The translations under genes were made by a program, and so were the position numbers. A stretch of DNA of 64,000 nt, from positions 62,001-126,000 of the forward strand of contig BGZK01001596.1 in NCBI GenBank assembly GCA_005406025.1, read 5' to 3'. Shown one piece after another: positions 45,355-59,029 of this stretch; positions within the stretch are counted from its first letter, which is position 1, and each line of letters begins with the position of its first letter. The notes under the pieces are model-generated. The model was not told the DNA's origin, did not search any database, and saw only the letters and a program-made list of their open reading frames with translations. The DNA comes from Eumeta japonica. Lineage: Eukaryota; Arthropoda; Insecta; Lepidoptera; Psychidae.

Positions 45355-45440
45355 AAAGACAGACAGACATACGTACGAACGGATGGACATGGCAAAACTA
45401 TAAGGGTTACTTGTTGACTACGAAACTCTAAAAATGGATA
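45355..45440. repeat. GACAGACA...AAGGGTT dispersed repeat end
   Basis: AAGACAGACAGACATACGTA with GGATGGACATGG and TATAAGGGTT is a characteristic dispersed lepidopteran repeat terminus. Confidence 0.55.
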
Positions 45441-46734
45441 GAAATTCAAATGTGACCTTTAAATAATGCAAAAGAAACGCTGTGTTAAACATTGTTTAAT
45501 AAATTGCAATTTTTCGGATTGATATGCCTTTAGGTTACGTACAGTATTTTTTCCACTTTTATGCATATTTACAAAAATAACGTCCGCTGAATGTGTATTA
45601 TTTTTAATGATTTTTTTTTTACTTTTTACAACATTTGAAATTTATTATTATTACATTAAGAATGGAAAGAAAATAAAAGAATTCAAATGAATGTTGAATG
45701 TTCATAAACTCGTATATTCTCAATAAATTCTTTTTGTAAATAAAAGAAACCTTAGTAACACACCCTACATTAGTCTTTTTGAAATGGATATAGCAAAAGT
45801 AGGACCTACTACTTAGTTGAATAGCGTCTCGGCTGAAATAAATATAAGGCGAGAAGATTGAGTGAGGTGGAATAAATGGACATTTTTCAAGGGAAGCTTT
45901 TACGCGGCAGTATACACTAGTTTTCAATTACAATGGATGGGTTAATCTAATCCATTAACACAAATGGTTTTTCTTTTGAAAGCTCTTCTTTCATCGAAAG
46001 TGGGGAAATTGTGTTTAGGCTCTTATTGATTTTGTTTATTTTCTTTGTAAAGACAGTGACAAGGGTTTTTTTAGGAATTATTAATTTGCTAGCCTTTGTA
46101 CGTAATTAAATTACGATATGGATTTATACTACATTAAGTTGGAAAATAACAAGAAGAGTATAAAACGAAATGAAAAATAAGCAGACGAACGATGGTACTA
46201 TTCCTTACTTAATTGAGACAAATTTTTAGTAATTAAGAATACATAATTTCTAAAAATAATTTAATCTTAATGGAAATAGTTCGTGAAAAAGTACTAAAAT
46301 ACTGAAAATGATCGTCAAAATTTTAATATATCTAAAATACAAATTGGTTGCGTCAAAAAAATCTCATGATCCTCAAGAAAAAAAAGGATGTTTGAAAAAG
46401 CATTTGAATCTTCAATACGAGTCAAATTGAAACTGGTTGTAGTCGTTTCGAAATCACTAAGAAACAAAAAGGTAGATGCGTAAATAGACTTCAAATTTTT
46501 AAAAAACTACTAAGGATATTTCTTGCCAAATTTCGTAGTTCCAGGCCAACGGAAAATACCCTATAAATGTTGATTACCTTGAGAGTGTCAAAATATACGT
46601 TTTTTGCGGCATAAACTGCCGTATGTTTTTTTTATGTCAACTTAAATGTTTGACATTCTCACAACTTTAAGGGACTATAGACTTGAGTATATGGTTTTAA
46701 TTTCAACCGGATACCTCCACGCGTTCCCGAGACA
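45441..46734. other. AT-rich spacer
   Basis: A 102-codon minus-strand frame (45927-45619) lacks any recognised domain and is AT-driven. No gene called. Confidence 0.4.
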
Positions 46735-46830
46735 AAGGGTCTTGACAGACGGACGGACGAGTGAACGCCCAACAAAGTGATCCTATAAAGGTTTCGTTTT
46801 TCCTTTTGAGGTATGAAACCCTAACAATGA
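46735..46830. repeat. GACAGACGGACGGACGAG dispersed repeat end
   Basis: GACAGACGGACGGACGAG, ATCCTATAAAGGTTTCG and GAGGTATGAAACCCTAAC form the known terminus whose complement resembles the AGGGTTCCGT start of the tandem units at 3811. Confidence 0.65.
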
Positions 46831-47019
46831 ATTTCGTCCTGTAATTATAAAAAGGTTGAGTCGACAATATGGAATAGAAATATCACTATCCATTTTCATA
46901 AATTCATAGCACTAATAACCGTTTATTAATATCGTATCATTATTTATAAAAGTTTCCATCAGCCGTTACATTTATAACGTTAAAGACAAAGAACGAGAAA
47001 GGGATGTACAAAGAGTTTT

Positions 47020-47215
47020 CACAATTTTACGGTCAGCGAGCTGCTCCAAAGGCCAGGGGAGGCATTACGTTTAGATATCGCTGATTTACTCCAAAGTCGG
47101 AGGCCTCTCTGAAGGGAAATCTTTAAATAGACTTTCCTGATGACACGCCGTTAGGGGGCGGACCTGTTACTCGGAAATTACTGCGCATTTCATAAAAAAG
47201 ACGCGAGATTCTAAA
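47020..47215. promoter_or_regulatory. GC-rich island
   Basis: Contains GCTGCTCCAAAGGCCAGG, CCGTTAGGGGGCGGACC and TTTCATAAAAAAGACGCG. It alternates GC-rich and TAAA-rich cores and has no open frame of note. Confidence 0.35.
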
Positions 47216-48137
47216 TAATGCTTAAAAGGAAGCGTCATAAATCTAAATCTTGCAGGATCATGTATTAGGTGTCTGCGTGAGTACTGTGATAGAGTGTACA
47301 GTTTAAAACAGTAATCCTTATCCCAATAAACTAAGTGTCATTTTGTTACTTTCAGTCCTATGTTATAAATATGACGCAATAATTATAGGTAAATATCATA
47401 AACTTAAGTAGATTTAGTAATTTAATGTAACTACTTAAGGAGTACTTTATAGTACTGGTATATATCACACAAGCGTTATTATCTATTAATAAAACGCTGC
47501 TTGTTTGAATATGCTTGTTTTCTTAAAGGTGCTTGCTTTGTTTGTAATCTTTGGAACGATTTGACTGAATCTGAAAATTCTTTTACGAATAAAAATCTAC
47601 TCTATCCCTGAGTAATGTGATTTATATTTTATTTTATTTCCCTTTTCGTTTGTTGATTTTTTTTAATCCTTGGGATTTTAGTCACAATTCCTTCACTGGA
47701 ATCAGCGATCAGGTATAACAAACACAAATTTTGTATCTATATCAAACCTTTATAATGTTAGTGTGATGTAAAAGAAGATTGATTTTTAGGTATGACGCAA
47801 CAATGTACTAATTACATACGTGTATTTAACAACATATCTACTTCTTCATACATTACCGTACTTACATTAATAAACAAACGCAATCATAATTGCGACAAAG
47901 AATAGAAATACTATTTCATGCGTGTCAAATCACGGGCACACAATCGGTATGATGACTGATCTGGACCGAGAAAAACATCGGGATTGGAATCGCAATGGTC
48001 AATATAATTGAGATTACTTTATATAAAAGATGAAGGAATTTAATCTACGTCTAGACACTGGGAGCCGTGAAAAAAATATGGTAAAATAAATAATATAATA
48101 ATAAATAAGTAAAACTTTATTATGAAAGTCTAAAACT
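47216..48137. other. AT-rich spacer
   Basis: No recognised element. Confidence 0.4.
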
Positions 48138-48410
48138 CATCGTATACTCGTATACTCTTCAACCTCTTATTTGAAATACTTAACTGTTAACTGTTAAAGT
48201 TCAAAACTAAACAGGTTAAAATTCGTTGTTTTAACTTCACAATTAGCAATTAACTAAGTTAGTCTTAAAATATTGACATTTGTGGCAATAAATTAATGTC
48301 ACAAATGCCAATATCTCTAAGATTGCCGACATTTTGACATGTTTAGTTAGTAACGTTAACAGTTAGCAGTTAACTATTGCAAATGAGAGTTTGAAGCACA
48401 TCGCTGATAG
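48138..48410. mobile_element. Foldback MITE with about 130-bp imperfect arms
   Basis: Inner arms ATATTGACATTTGTG and CACAAATGCCAATAT (14 of 15 pair) close a 15-nt loop. Further out, TTAACTGTTAACTGTTAAAG pairs with the complement of AACGTTAACAGTTAGCAG. Outermost, CAACCTCTTATTTGAAATAC pairs with the GCAAATGAGAGTTTG side. The left arm carries an insertion. No coding capacity. Confidence 0.7.
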
Positions 48411-48889
48411 TTTAATATCGAAAATATATTAGATATAACACAATATTACTAATTATAAATGCCATATTTGATTCAAGTTTTGACATTATATAACTACTTA
48501 AATATTTTTAATTAAAAGTTAAGTTAAATAATCTAAAGTGTATCAGGCAAAAGTTTGCCGTTTCTCTTACTGCCAATGATTACTTGTGTTAATTGTAAAT
48601 TTGGTAATTGATATCCAAATATAATTCTTTAAATTTTAATAATTTCATTCTTCAGTAATCAGTAGCTTTTATTGAAATGATGACTTCTTTCCTACTTCTA
48701 ATGTTTTCCGTCGTCGAATTAATTTTTTTGTTATTAAATTTGACTAAAAATATCTTGTAAAAATTAAAACAAAATAAAAATTTAAAGTAAATTAGGGACA
48801 TATAAAATGACCTTTAAAACAAAAGCATTAAAAATATGAACCACAGCCCCCGTTATAAGACGAGATACAACATTATTCCCACTGACAAA
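48411..48889. other. Very AT-rich spacer
   Basis: Nothing recognised. Confidence 0.4.
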
Positions 48890-49170
48890 TGAACACGTAA
48901 CACCGTTATCTCAACACCGAAGAGCTTCATCCTCGGAACTTTCCTGATAAAGTGCTGACGCTGATAGAGCATGCGAGCCAGGATACTCCGAAACAATGCC
49001 CCTTCAAACATTTTTGTAAGGGTCTTATCGCGCTGTCGAGGGAAACTTTTGGAATACGTCGCTTTGCGGCATTATTTATTCACGGGAAGTTTTTCTTTAG
49101 GGTGATCATTGTGCAATGAAACTCTTATCAACCGCTAGGGATGGTCACCGGTGTGCCTAACTTGATGATG
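48890..49170. promoter_or_regulatory. Moderately GC-rich island
   Basis: Contains GCATGCGAGCCAGGATAC, TCTTATCGCGCTGTCGAGGG and CGTCGCTTTGCGGCATTATT with TTATTTATT cores. Candidate regulatory element, no coding content. Confidence 0.3.
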
Positions 49171-49839
49171 AATATTTCGTCAGTTACGAATTTTCGGTCT
49201 TTAATGCCCGCCTTGACAAAGCTTTGTACACAAAGGGAAGAGACCAAGACAGTTTTTCGATTGTTTGTTTTGTTTCCTTGACATATTTTAAAATTTTATT
49301 AATCTGTATGGTATGGTTAAAATTTGCGGACCGTGAATTGTTTAAATTATGAGATTGTGATAGATATAAAATAAAAACAGACACATAGATACGTAGACAA
49401 CAACTAAAAAGATATAGAAAAAAAAACATAATATTTTTTTCTCGCCTCATCGCCCCTCGATCCACATCTTAGACTTTAAAATGAATACCTTTATTGCAAT
49501 TCTGTTGACGAATTTAACTATTTCAACTTCTCCTGTCAGTAATACGAAAAGCGTTCAAAGTTCAAATCAATCGAAATTCAATCAAAGATAAAGTGACAAT
49601 ATAATAGGTACAAACTCTTTGGAACCAAAAAAAGTAAACATTGACTGGTAAAGCTGTAATACTGATTAGATTTTTAAAATGTAATAGTTTGAATATCTTT
49701 TGCTTTTTTAAAAATGAAAGTCTTTTGTTTGTAGTCGGACGTAGCGTGTAGTTGAAAATGAAAAAATAAATTGCGCACGATAATGAAATATATATACGAG
49801 TTAGTCAAGGCTTACAGAATACTTTAAGAGAAAATTGTT
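49171..49839. other. AT-rich spacer
   Basis: No gene seen; the 93-codon minus-strand frame (49465-49184) is composition-driven. Confidence 0.4.
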
Positions 49840-50824
49840 CACCTAATTGTGCACTTGACCGTTGCCACGCCGCGAATTTAAACGTGAAAGAACATCCACC
49901 AAAGATGACCCTCTGTAAGGTTGACCACCAATGATTAGTGACCGAAGAAGAAAGAAAGTCGAAAAAATGTTTTGGCAGACCCTCGTGTCACGGTACGTTT
50001 GATAGCTGAAAAAAGAATGGTTTCGACATACTAGTAGGGTGCAGAGCATTTTACGCAAACGTCTGTGAATGAAAAAAATATTCTCGTCCTGGGTCCCTAG
50101 ATGTGCTTACTGATGCACGTAAACAAACCACGCTGAACATTTATCGAGCTTCTTTTGAATTGTTACAACAAGATCCCGATAGTTTTTTAGCTCAATTTAC
50201 AACCATAGATAAAACCTGGCTACAACGTTACGATCCAGGAAAATATTACGGCCTGTTACTTGGAAAAAACTATTATCTTCTACTCCTAAAATATTTAAGG
50301 CTAGTTTTTCTGCCGGAAAGATCATAGACTCTCTTTTATGAGACAGTAAATGTGTAGTCATAGTAGAATATCTCGACCGTGGAACTACTGTTATGGTCTC
50401 TTTGAATGTAGAATGTAGAATTGCATAACGAAATGCGAAAAAAACGGCGTAGCACACTAAAAAAATCGTGTTGTTCCATCAAGATGATGCCACGGCTCAC
50501 AGGTCCGGCATTGCCATGGCTGTAAATTGAAAGGCTGGTTTCGAATTACTTGAGCATCCTCCATGTTCAGCTGACCTTGCTCCTAGTGATTTCTATCTGT
50601 TTCCAAGGTTAAAGGAGTATCTGAAAGGACAGAGATTCGACTGTTTGATAAATTATCGCTGTACAGGATTTTTTAAGGACTCAGGATGAAAAGTTTTTTA
50701 GGAAAGAAATTTTGAACTTAGAAAAAAGATATGCCAAGTATACTATGCTAAAAGACGACTATGTCAAAAAATAAAATAACATTTAATTAAAGTCACCGGC
50801 AAAATACTCATTCAACACCCCTCA
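49840..50824 (+). mobile_element. Mariner copy C, 5'-truncated and dead
   Basis: Pieces of transposase read MLTDARKQTTLNIYRASFEL, QQDPDSFLAQFTTIDKTW (first catalytic Asp kept, the usual Glu changed to Lys), FHQDDA and DLAPSDFYLF (second and third Asp kept). Stops and frame changes separate them. The right end GTCACCGGCAAAATACTCAT and CAACACCCCTCA looks like a mariner terminal repeat ending about 50824. The left terminus and the N-terminal part are missing or unrecognisable. Different subfamily from copies A and B. Confidence 0.75.
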
Positions 50825-52128
50825 TATTATTTGTTTATTGTATTTTTGGTGGAATTTAACATTTTAATGAAGGACATAAATTCTTAAGAAAACAAACAAT
50901 TGTGCCGTTTATTGGTAAATATCTAGACTACAAATTTATTAGCTTAGAAATTTCAATATCCTATGCAATTTTTCTAGAAAACTCTAAAATCAATGATCAT
51001 AAACAAGGTGGTAATTAAAAATACGCGTTACTTTTCAAAGAGAACAGAGTAGGTGTTTATATGTGTTTTTATATGAGCTGTGTGGTTTGTGCGTGTGTAA
51101 ATTAATAAAAAAATTAAGCAGAAAATTTTAGTAATTTATATATTTTTATTTAAATAATTAATTCAGGTACTAAAGTCATTATTTAATAATAGTATAAATC
51201 AAGAAAATAAATAACTACAATCACACGTCGCGTAATGACTGCGCTAGAGAAATGTAATGTCCTTTACATTTTCCTTATAAGTCCTATTGTTACCCGCCTC
51301 GGTGAAGTACCATGCACTTCTACGTAAACGACCCCTCCCTTAGCGTATAATAGGAGCCGAAAATGAAAGTATGACAGCGCCAGATTTGTACGGTATTATT
51401 CGAACAAAGGTTTCAACCTTCTCATCATATAGCCCTACGAATAAGCGAAGTCACAGACATCCATAATTTACCTTTCCATAGCTACTTTTCGCGAACTCGC
51501 GAAGTCGCGGACTTATATGACGGTCACGTTATCTTCATTAGTAAAATTGCTTGGGAGTTACTTGAGAGTTTATTTAAATGATTCATTAATTGACTTACCT
51601 GTGTCAATTAATAAGTCGTTTGAATGAATCACAGCCACGAAAATCCTCGAAGAAATGATTGGTTGAAACCCATTATGAACTATCGACAAATGGCATTATT
51701 AAGACCGAGAGGCGAAAATCCATTGCCGTGCCAAAAGAAGTAATGAAATCGATCATTCAAGAGGTGCTCTGAAGAAGTTGTTGGAGACTGCTTCGTTCAA
51801 AGACTTTTTTATTGCCCTTTAAAACGTCCCCCAACAGTTATCGATTTTCTTAGAAGTGCACAAGCAAATGAAGCAAAATACCAGAGGCGGCACGACCAAA
51901 TTATGGTTCATTTTCGAAAATGAAGTTTCATTTCCCATATCATATAGTATATGAGTACACGTAAAATAAGAATATTATATAAAAATACAAAATCTTTAAT
52001 TGTCATCATCAAAAAATGAATTATTTTTACCAATATTCACATAGCACATTGCATGACTTCAACTTTATGATATATTTGTTCTCTCGTGTTCAAAAACATG
52101 AAGTATATTTGATTTCTCATATTCAGAA
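50825..52128. other. Spacer, possible transposon debris near 51640-51930
   Basis: Fragments such as FLRSAQANEAKYQRRHDQIM can be read near 51850-51910 (+) and may come from a mobile element, but I could not assign a family. The rest is AT-rich. Confidence 0.3.
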
Positions 52129-52194
52129 ACGTTAGTGAAATGCCAAATTCCATAAACCAACAGTGGTTCATGGAATTTGATATTTGACTGACAT
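52129..52194. ncRNA. Pre-miRNA-like hairpin
   Basis: Two 31-nt arms flank a 4-nt loop ACAG. Of 31 positions, 25 are Watson-Crick, 2 are G-U and 4 are mismatches spread along the stem. The loop-proximal part is AAATTCCATAAACCA with TGGTTCATGGAATTT. It matches no miRNA I know by sequence. A MITE remnant is the main alternative; the short loop is atypical for a miRNA. Confidence 0.35.
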
Positions 52195-54179
52195 TCACAT
52201 TTTTATTGCCATCTCGACTTTATCTTGATAAAAAAAAACATTCAAAACTTCTTCAAAATCAGCAAAAACTCTGTATTAATATTTAGTATTACTTATATTT
52301 GTTTTCGTGGCATTATACACTAAAACGTTAAAAATAAATTTTTGACCTGATGCAATAGGGAATATTAAACAAACATTATCGCATTTTATTATTTCAATAT
52401 TTACAATAATTAATCGTTTTTATAGTCGATACCAACTAAATACATGCCAGAGACTAAAGTCTCAGTTTTTAACAGTGTCGGCACTCTCTCGGCTAACGCT
52501 TTGTATTTATATATTTAGGTGCTTATTATTTTTTTTTTATTTATTTTTGTTTAGCTAACGTACATCCCAAAAGCAATTGATTATTATTAGTTTTCATACA
52601 CACTCATATTTATTTTTTAGTAAAGCAGACAGAGCCTACAGATCACCACATGTTAAGATTATTTCATACTTCCCATGCTCCATTTACTTGTTCTATGAGT
52701 TTTTCGTGCAAATTCGTTAGTATCGAGTGTTTAAAATTTGAGTCTTATTCAATGCGCTTCCCATTTCGTCTACGTAGGATTTTATACGCCGCCTCTTGCC
52801 GATTCTACCATCACACTGTTGCTTTATACATATCTTTAGTTCAGTCTACTTCTATTCACCCTTTCCAAACTTTTTTAACGTTTTCGCCGTGACTGCATAA
52901 ACATTTACTTAGTTTTATACATAATTGATTATATCTCATTAAAAATATTGTTTTTATATTTCTAGTAAACAAATCTAAGTTCGTTGTATATGATAATTTG
53001 ATAGGAATAATTTAGCTAATCTAGGCAGATTTTCGAAAGCTGTCTTTATTTGTATTTTAAAAATTATTAGTGCACGCATCACAACGCGCGAGTGTGTGAG
53101 AGTGTTCCACCCATAATATCCCGCAAAGTGCGAATTTGTAAATGAAAATCGTTTTTATATCCCGAGTTAGATACTAGATCTATACAAAAGGGATGCTTGA
53201 AAACTACACATATTACGTTTTAAAATCTGTGTATTTTTTATTTATTTTCTTTAGTATATATAACAAAAAATGTAGTTAATTACAAGTACGGTCGTCCGTT
53301 GGTCTAGGCACTTAGTTGTCTACACGTTTTAGAAAAAAAATACGGAATCGACTTGTTATAAATCCTTTTGAATAATTTTCCATTTATCCTGAGAATGAAT
53401 GCTATTTCTTATCATGATTGAACTCATAACTGTTCTAAAAATATTAGAACTCATAATATCTAAAGAAATTCGATATATTTGCTCGGTTTTTTTTTCTGAA
53501 AATTATCACCGACTATTTTTCATCTTTCTCTTTTGTCTTTCTTTGCATGTTATAAGTCCACATTTGCATTACTTACTATTAAAAATAAAATGAGCATTAT
53601 GAGGCCATGTTCTTTCGGATTTTCCATATTTTTAAACATTTTTTAGTCCCTGGGTAATTAAATTGTGTAACTCTAAAACCTACTTTGCCGGCGTGGCAAT
53701 AGAACGAACGCTTTCACCTTTTCCACTGATCGATTTCGCTGTCAGTCCTGATCCCGATTTCAATCCCGATGCTGTTTTAATGGCATTCCTTATTCTCAAT
53801 TCAAATTTTGGTCCAGTTTGTGTTTTCATTTGAAAACGAAATATTTATCATGAGATCAGAAATATGTTGATGTTTTGGTTTAAGAATTAGTTTGCATAAT
53901 AATCCTACTATAGAAAATGAATTCTATTGAGAACTCATTGTAAATATATATATCTTATAAAATATGGAGCCTTCTGAAATAGGAATGTTACAGCTGGATT
54001 TTGAAGTTAGAACAAAATAAAACATGTTATTATTACGCCTGGGAAAGAGTTTTTTTCGAATTACTCAAATAAAAAGTTGCAGTAAAATCTCTTTAGTTGT
54101 TCAATTTGTGTCTGGGTAGTTTTAATTCAATAGACGATCAATAGACGACATTTAAAAAGCACTGAAAAGTAAAGACAGT
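52195..54179. other. Spacer with C/T-rich repeat-like block
   Basis: The block at 52640-52890 is C/T-rich and resembles the dispersed repeat at 41915. A TCCTGATCCCGATTTCAATC tract near 53745 relates to the one near 3400. No gene seen. Confidence 0.4.
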
Positions 54180-55110
54180 GTCCGGCCATTTTTCTATTGT
54201 TTTTCTGTCCACCAAAATGAGTGGAATCTAACGTAGAAATTAAATACATTTTGAAATATGGCAAAAAAAAAGGAAAAATGCGACATAAGCTGCAAAAAAA
54301 ATTTGGGACTTTTACGAACCTAATGCAGCTGAGAATTGACTACAAAACAGTTTTCATTAATTTTTAAAGAAGTTGGATATACCATAAAGCTCCATACTTT
54401 GATTTCACACGAACTCACTAAAAGAAATCTAATGAATCGTATATTCATTTCCGATTCTCTATCGAAATGTAATTAAACCGATCCATTTTTGGAAAGACTG
54501 ATCACTGGTAATGAAAAACGGATTACCTACGGCATAATGTACGAAAAAGATCATGGTCAAAAGGCGGCATGTTCCACACACTATAGCGAAACCCGAATTA
54601 ATTCGCAATAAGTTGATGCAGTGTGTATTGAATGGTGGGATTGGACAAGCATTATTAATTATGAGCTTTTACCGCTGGGCTAAACCATCAATTCGGATCT
54701 CTACTGCCAACAGCTGATGAAATTCAAGCAAGAAGTAGAAAAAAAGCGGCCGGAATTGATCAACAGAAAGGGTGTGGTATTTCATCATGATAATTCCAAA
54801 TCACGCACATCTTTTGCTACTCAGCAAATATTGAGAAAGTTTGATTGGGAAGTAATAATGCATTCACCATATAACCCTGACCTTACACCCTTAGATTAAG
54901 GTAGTGTTAGGTTATCAAAAGAGGACTGTTAAAACCACTTGTCACAGTTTTTTGATCAGAACTCCCAAAATTTCTACTACAAAATGTCAACAAGTATTTG
55001 AAAAAAATGGCATACAGACATTATAATTACATTTAAAAGAAATATGATGAAAAATTATCTTGAATCTATACATAAAATACGAAAAACTTTTTTTCCGAAC
55101 TTTTATATTT
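54180..55110 (+). mobile_element. Mariner copy D, dead
   Basis: Begins near the start-like ATG at 54217 (MSGI then stop). Recognisable pieces are ITGNEKRIT (the first catalytic Asp of the usual GDE motif is Asn), WWDWTSIINYELLPLG, and the open stretch 54717-54899. That stretch has EKKRPELINRKGVVFHHDN (second Asp) and MHSPYNPDLTPLD (third Asp) before a stop. This is a third mariner subfamily, close to the type domesticated in primate SETMAR. Terminal repeats were not identified. Confidence 0.75.
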
Positions 55111-58100
55111 ATTTTAAAATTCTTGCTACGATTTCTTTGCAAAATTAGTTCATTATAGGATACCCATTTATTTCACTAAATAGAAATTTATACTACTATG
55201 TTTTATAATAATAAAATGAATGAGATACAATTTCAACAATTAAGTAATTTCACAAAAGAAAACATTCGTAGGGCAAAAAGCGCCGACTGTGATTTTATGA
55301 ATCGTAAATAAATTTTAAAATAAAATTTAGAAATCAAGTGTATTAAGAAAAAGGAAAGTACATGAGCAGATTTTTTTTTTCATCGTTTTAGTTTTTTGTA
55401 AATCTGATACCGATTTATTATATTGTTTAGAAATAATGTCAAATGATCATGAGATTAGTTTTGGAAAATGGACCCTAATGTTTTTCTGCCCTTTTCTCTT
55501 ACACTTAAATACCCTCTGAGGATAGAAGAGAAAATTATATAGGTATTCTCCGGTATCCAATAATATTTTTTTTTGTTACAAACGTCTTATTCAATAGCAA
55601 AAATTAATGAAAACGATTGTAAGCCAAGTCATTTCTTTTTTTGAGTAGGAAAATACATATTCTTCACCATAAAATTATACTACATGCAACGAAGCTATCA
55701 TACAAGTTCTCAAAAAAGATATCACCGTAAATCGCAATATATATTGCTTACATCGTTAGCACAAAATGTCGTCTAATAGTGTAACATTAACTACAAATAG
55801 TGGTGGTTCTATGGTAACTATAAGACTTTAAATTAAGATAATGCACCAATTATCTTGATTATTCAGTTTCTCAAAGGAAAATTGAATATGGGCGCTGCGC
55901 ATGTAATCCTCGACTTATAGTGTTTGATCGTGCCTTACCGAAATGTGCTCAATTCTATTACGCACACTTGAAACAGGAATATTTTTGTTTCTAATATAGT
56001 ATCAAACTAATTAAAAACCCGATTTCCAAATAAAAACATAAACTTGGAAAAATTAGCATAAATCTTAGGTTTTATCAGTATCAGTAGGTATTGTAATAAT
56101 ATATAGCTACACATTAAACATCTCAAGCACTCTTATATGTAAAGACTAATGAACTGATTATTAATGAAATTATTATAAATTAAGAATAAATCACATATAC
56201 TTTCAACCATCAAACAGACACGACCGAATTTATAAATATCACTTCCGTTCCGTTTAACCATTTCTACGGCACCTCATCGGGTGATCTGAACTCAAAATAT
56301 ATTGTTTAACTCTTTAAATACGTCGAAACAAATAGCTTTAAGTAGAACTACGTAATTATGTAAATCGATATGTGCTCGGATGTTTAATAATTCTAGTAAA
56401 TTTTGTTTATGGTAAGTTCCTTGAATCTCATTTGTAACAAGTATATAGAATTATTTCACTTTATATCTCATTGTATATAAATTATGGAGCGGACATTGGG
56501 ACTATTTCTAGAAAAAAACTTTGATCTCATGCGTCACATATTGTTGTATACAATTAACCTTTACGGGTATCACAGTAGACTGACGGACTTCTTAATTGTA
56601 GGTAAAAGTCGTAAATTACATTTTTTGTCCACATTTTCGACTCTAATACGATACAAAAATTTAATCTCGTCGTTTTATATACAAAATCCCATGTGAAGGT
56701 TTAATACGCCCTGCGAACTTATAGTATTCAAGTAATCCCCATGTAACGGTATCATCAAATCTTTTACAAAAACAGCACGTATGGCTTTTAAGCCACACGA
56801 GCTTCTTTACTTTAAAGACGAGAAGTCTTTAGACTATGTAATGTAAGTCTTTATCTTTAGCGTGTCATACCTAGAGATTCATGAGAAAGAATTCTTATAA
56901 GATTAACCTTTTGTTCATCTGTCTGTCTGTCACTACATTGTTTCTCGAAATTAATGTAATAATACGGTCAAAGAATCACATAGTATTATATCTTGGAAAT
57001 GTATAAAGGGTTTGATAAAAACTGATAAAACGATACTATGTTTAAATTGCGTTAACTTCAACGCAAATCAAGACATACGAATATTTTGTCACCCATTTTT
57101 ATTCTCGTCGACTCACTCATTAAAACCTATAAGGTACTTTTCGTTGATCTAGAAGCATGAAATTTATTAAAAATCGAGGTCTATGATATGATACAAGTAA
57201 AAGAGAAAAATTCTGTAATTGTTACTTTGAGATAATATCACTTTAACAAATTATTTATTGCGATTATAAATTGTCATACGCAGTTTAAGTATCAACTGTA
57301 ATGTAGATCGACGTGTGAGAAAACATTTTTCCATGTCAACAAGAAAAACTTTCAAAATCGGGAAAGTCAGAAATTTCTCTTTGAAGATTTATTAAAAGAA
57401 AACTATGATTGTACCAAACCCTCAGGTTAGGAGTTCTAATCGCTCTTGTTCGCCCCTTTTTTTTTGTGATGTAAGCATAAGTATGGAAATATTGTTGTAT
57501 ATAAAATTCTAAAAAGCAAAGACAGGAATGTCAAGCATTATCGATCCTGACCATTCCCCCACAAAGTCTTTATCTAGCGGGACCCCTTGAGAATATTTCA
57601 AAGAAAGTACGTGGAAGCTAAAACACTATAAATTCTTTCTAACGAGAAAGTGATAAGAAAAAAGAAAGATTTATTTTGTAATGCTACAGAAAGCGATAGG
57701 AGTATATACCGATAGGAGGACGTCGGATATTTCTAAATCCTACTTTATGTTGTTGGGGACTAACAGCACGTAAAAATACATTAATTGACTGAGACTGCAC
57801 TATATCATATGCAGCGTAGTTCAGCTGCAGCCAATTATTGTAATTTTTTTTATTATAAAGGCTGTATTAGATACAGACGATGTTATTATAAATTTAATTT
57901 TAGATGTTATGTATGTGTGAATTAGGACATATATTAGACTGAACGATATATATTGCTACCTGCAGGCGTTGTCATTGTACCTACGTTCAATTACAGAAAT
58001 AGCATGAGTATGTATGACATTGGCCATATTACGAACTGAAGCGGTATTATTATACATTCAATTTTAGTGTATGTATTATATATGTGACACTGGTCACGAA

Positions 58101-59029
58101 TAAACGATATTGCGAAGTAAGGCGATATTATTATTGGCTTAATTTCAAACAAATTGTGGGTATGTGTTCGTTGGTGTATACATTACTATCCATATCTATT
58201 GTCATCTTTAACTGAAATTGATGAACCAATAGCCACTATGTAAACACTGATGCAGCCAGTTTTCAAAGTCTCGATGCTATTTTCAAACAGGCCTCGTAAA
58301 CCTTGTCACAGCTACATACTTTGAATTTCAATTAATGCGACCATATCCGAAACTTATTTTTAAATCACATAATGCTGTTTTTGGTGATAACTCCGAGACT
58401 ATAGCATTTGTAAATTTCGTGTTTGGGATAAGACATTGTTTAAATATTTTAATGATAACCGGATATGAATATTTTTTGTGGATATAGGGCGCTGGTGTAG
58501 TAAAACTTCGAATCTTAGTCATATTTGACAACTTTGACAGAAAAAACTTATAAGCTTGATCATAATTAGAGTAATGCTTTCTGATCCAAAGAAATAATTA
58601 CATATTTCAGGCATATACCTCTTCATTCCAGTGTATCTATGTGGTAAAGTGCAGCAAAAAAAAAAACTATGCCTCGGTAGTGGATTTAAATCTGTTTCAC
58701 CAACATAATACATATTATGCGAAAATTTTAACTAGTTACCTATTAAAATTCATAAAATGACGAATTTTCTCACTAAAAGATTTTCTTACTAGAAAGAAAC
58801 AAGACATGCTCGCAATCGTTTGCTTTTTACCTTCTTGTTTCTCCACAGTTCTTCCAGCTAATTTTCCAACCACATTCTTATTTCATATTTAGAATAGTAG
58901 ACGACAAATAAACACTGATAATGCTAACTAATAAAATGATAAATATCTCAGGTACAGCTTCTCCTTTCTCTAAGACTGAATTTTCCGTCTAGTTACGAGC
59001 TGAAACGTAACACGCGCCTAAGACTCCGT
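55111..59029. other. Long AT-rich spacer
   Basis: No coding exon, RNA gene or assignable repeat over almost 4 kb. A CATCTGTCTGTCTGTCACTA tract near 56918 is a dispersed repeat end. Open frames at 56484, 58328 and 58519 have no coding character. Confidence 0.45.

Noticed and set aside
51640..51930. Possible transposon ORF fragments (QRRHDQIM-like)
   Set aside because: Too short and shifted between frames to name a family; mentioned only as possible debris.
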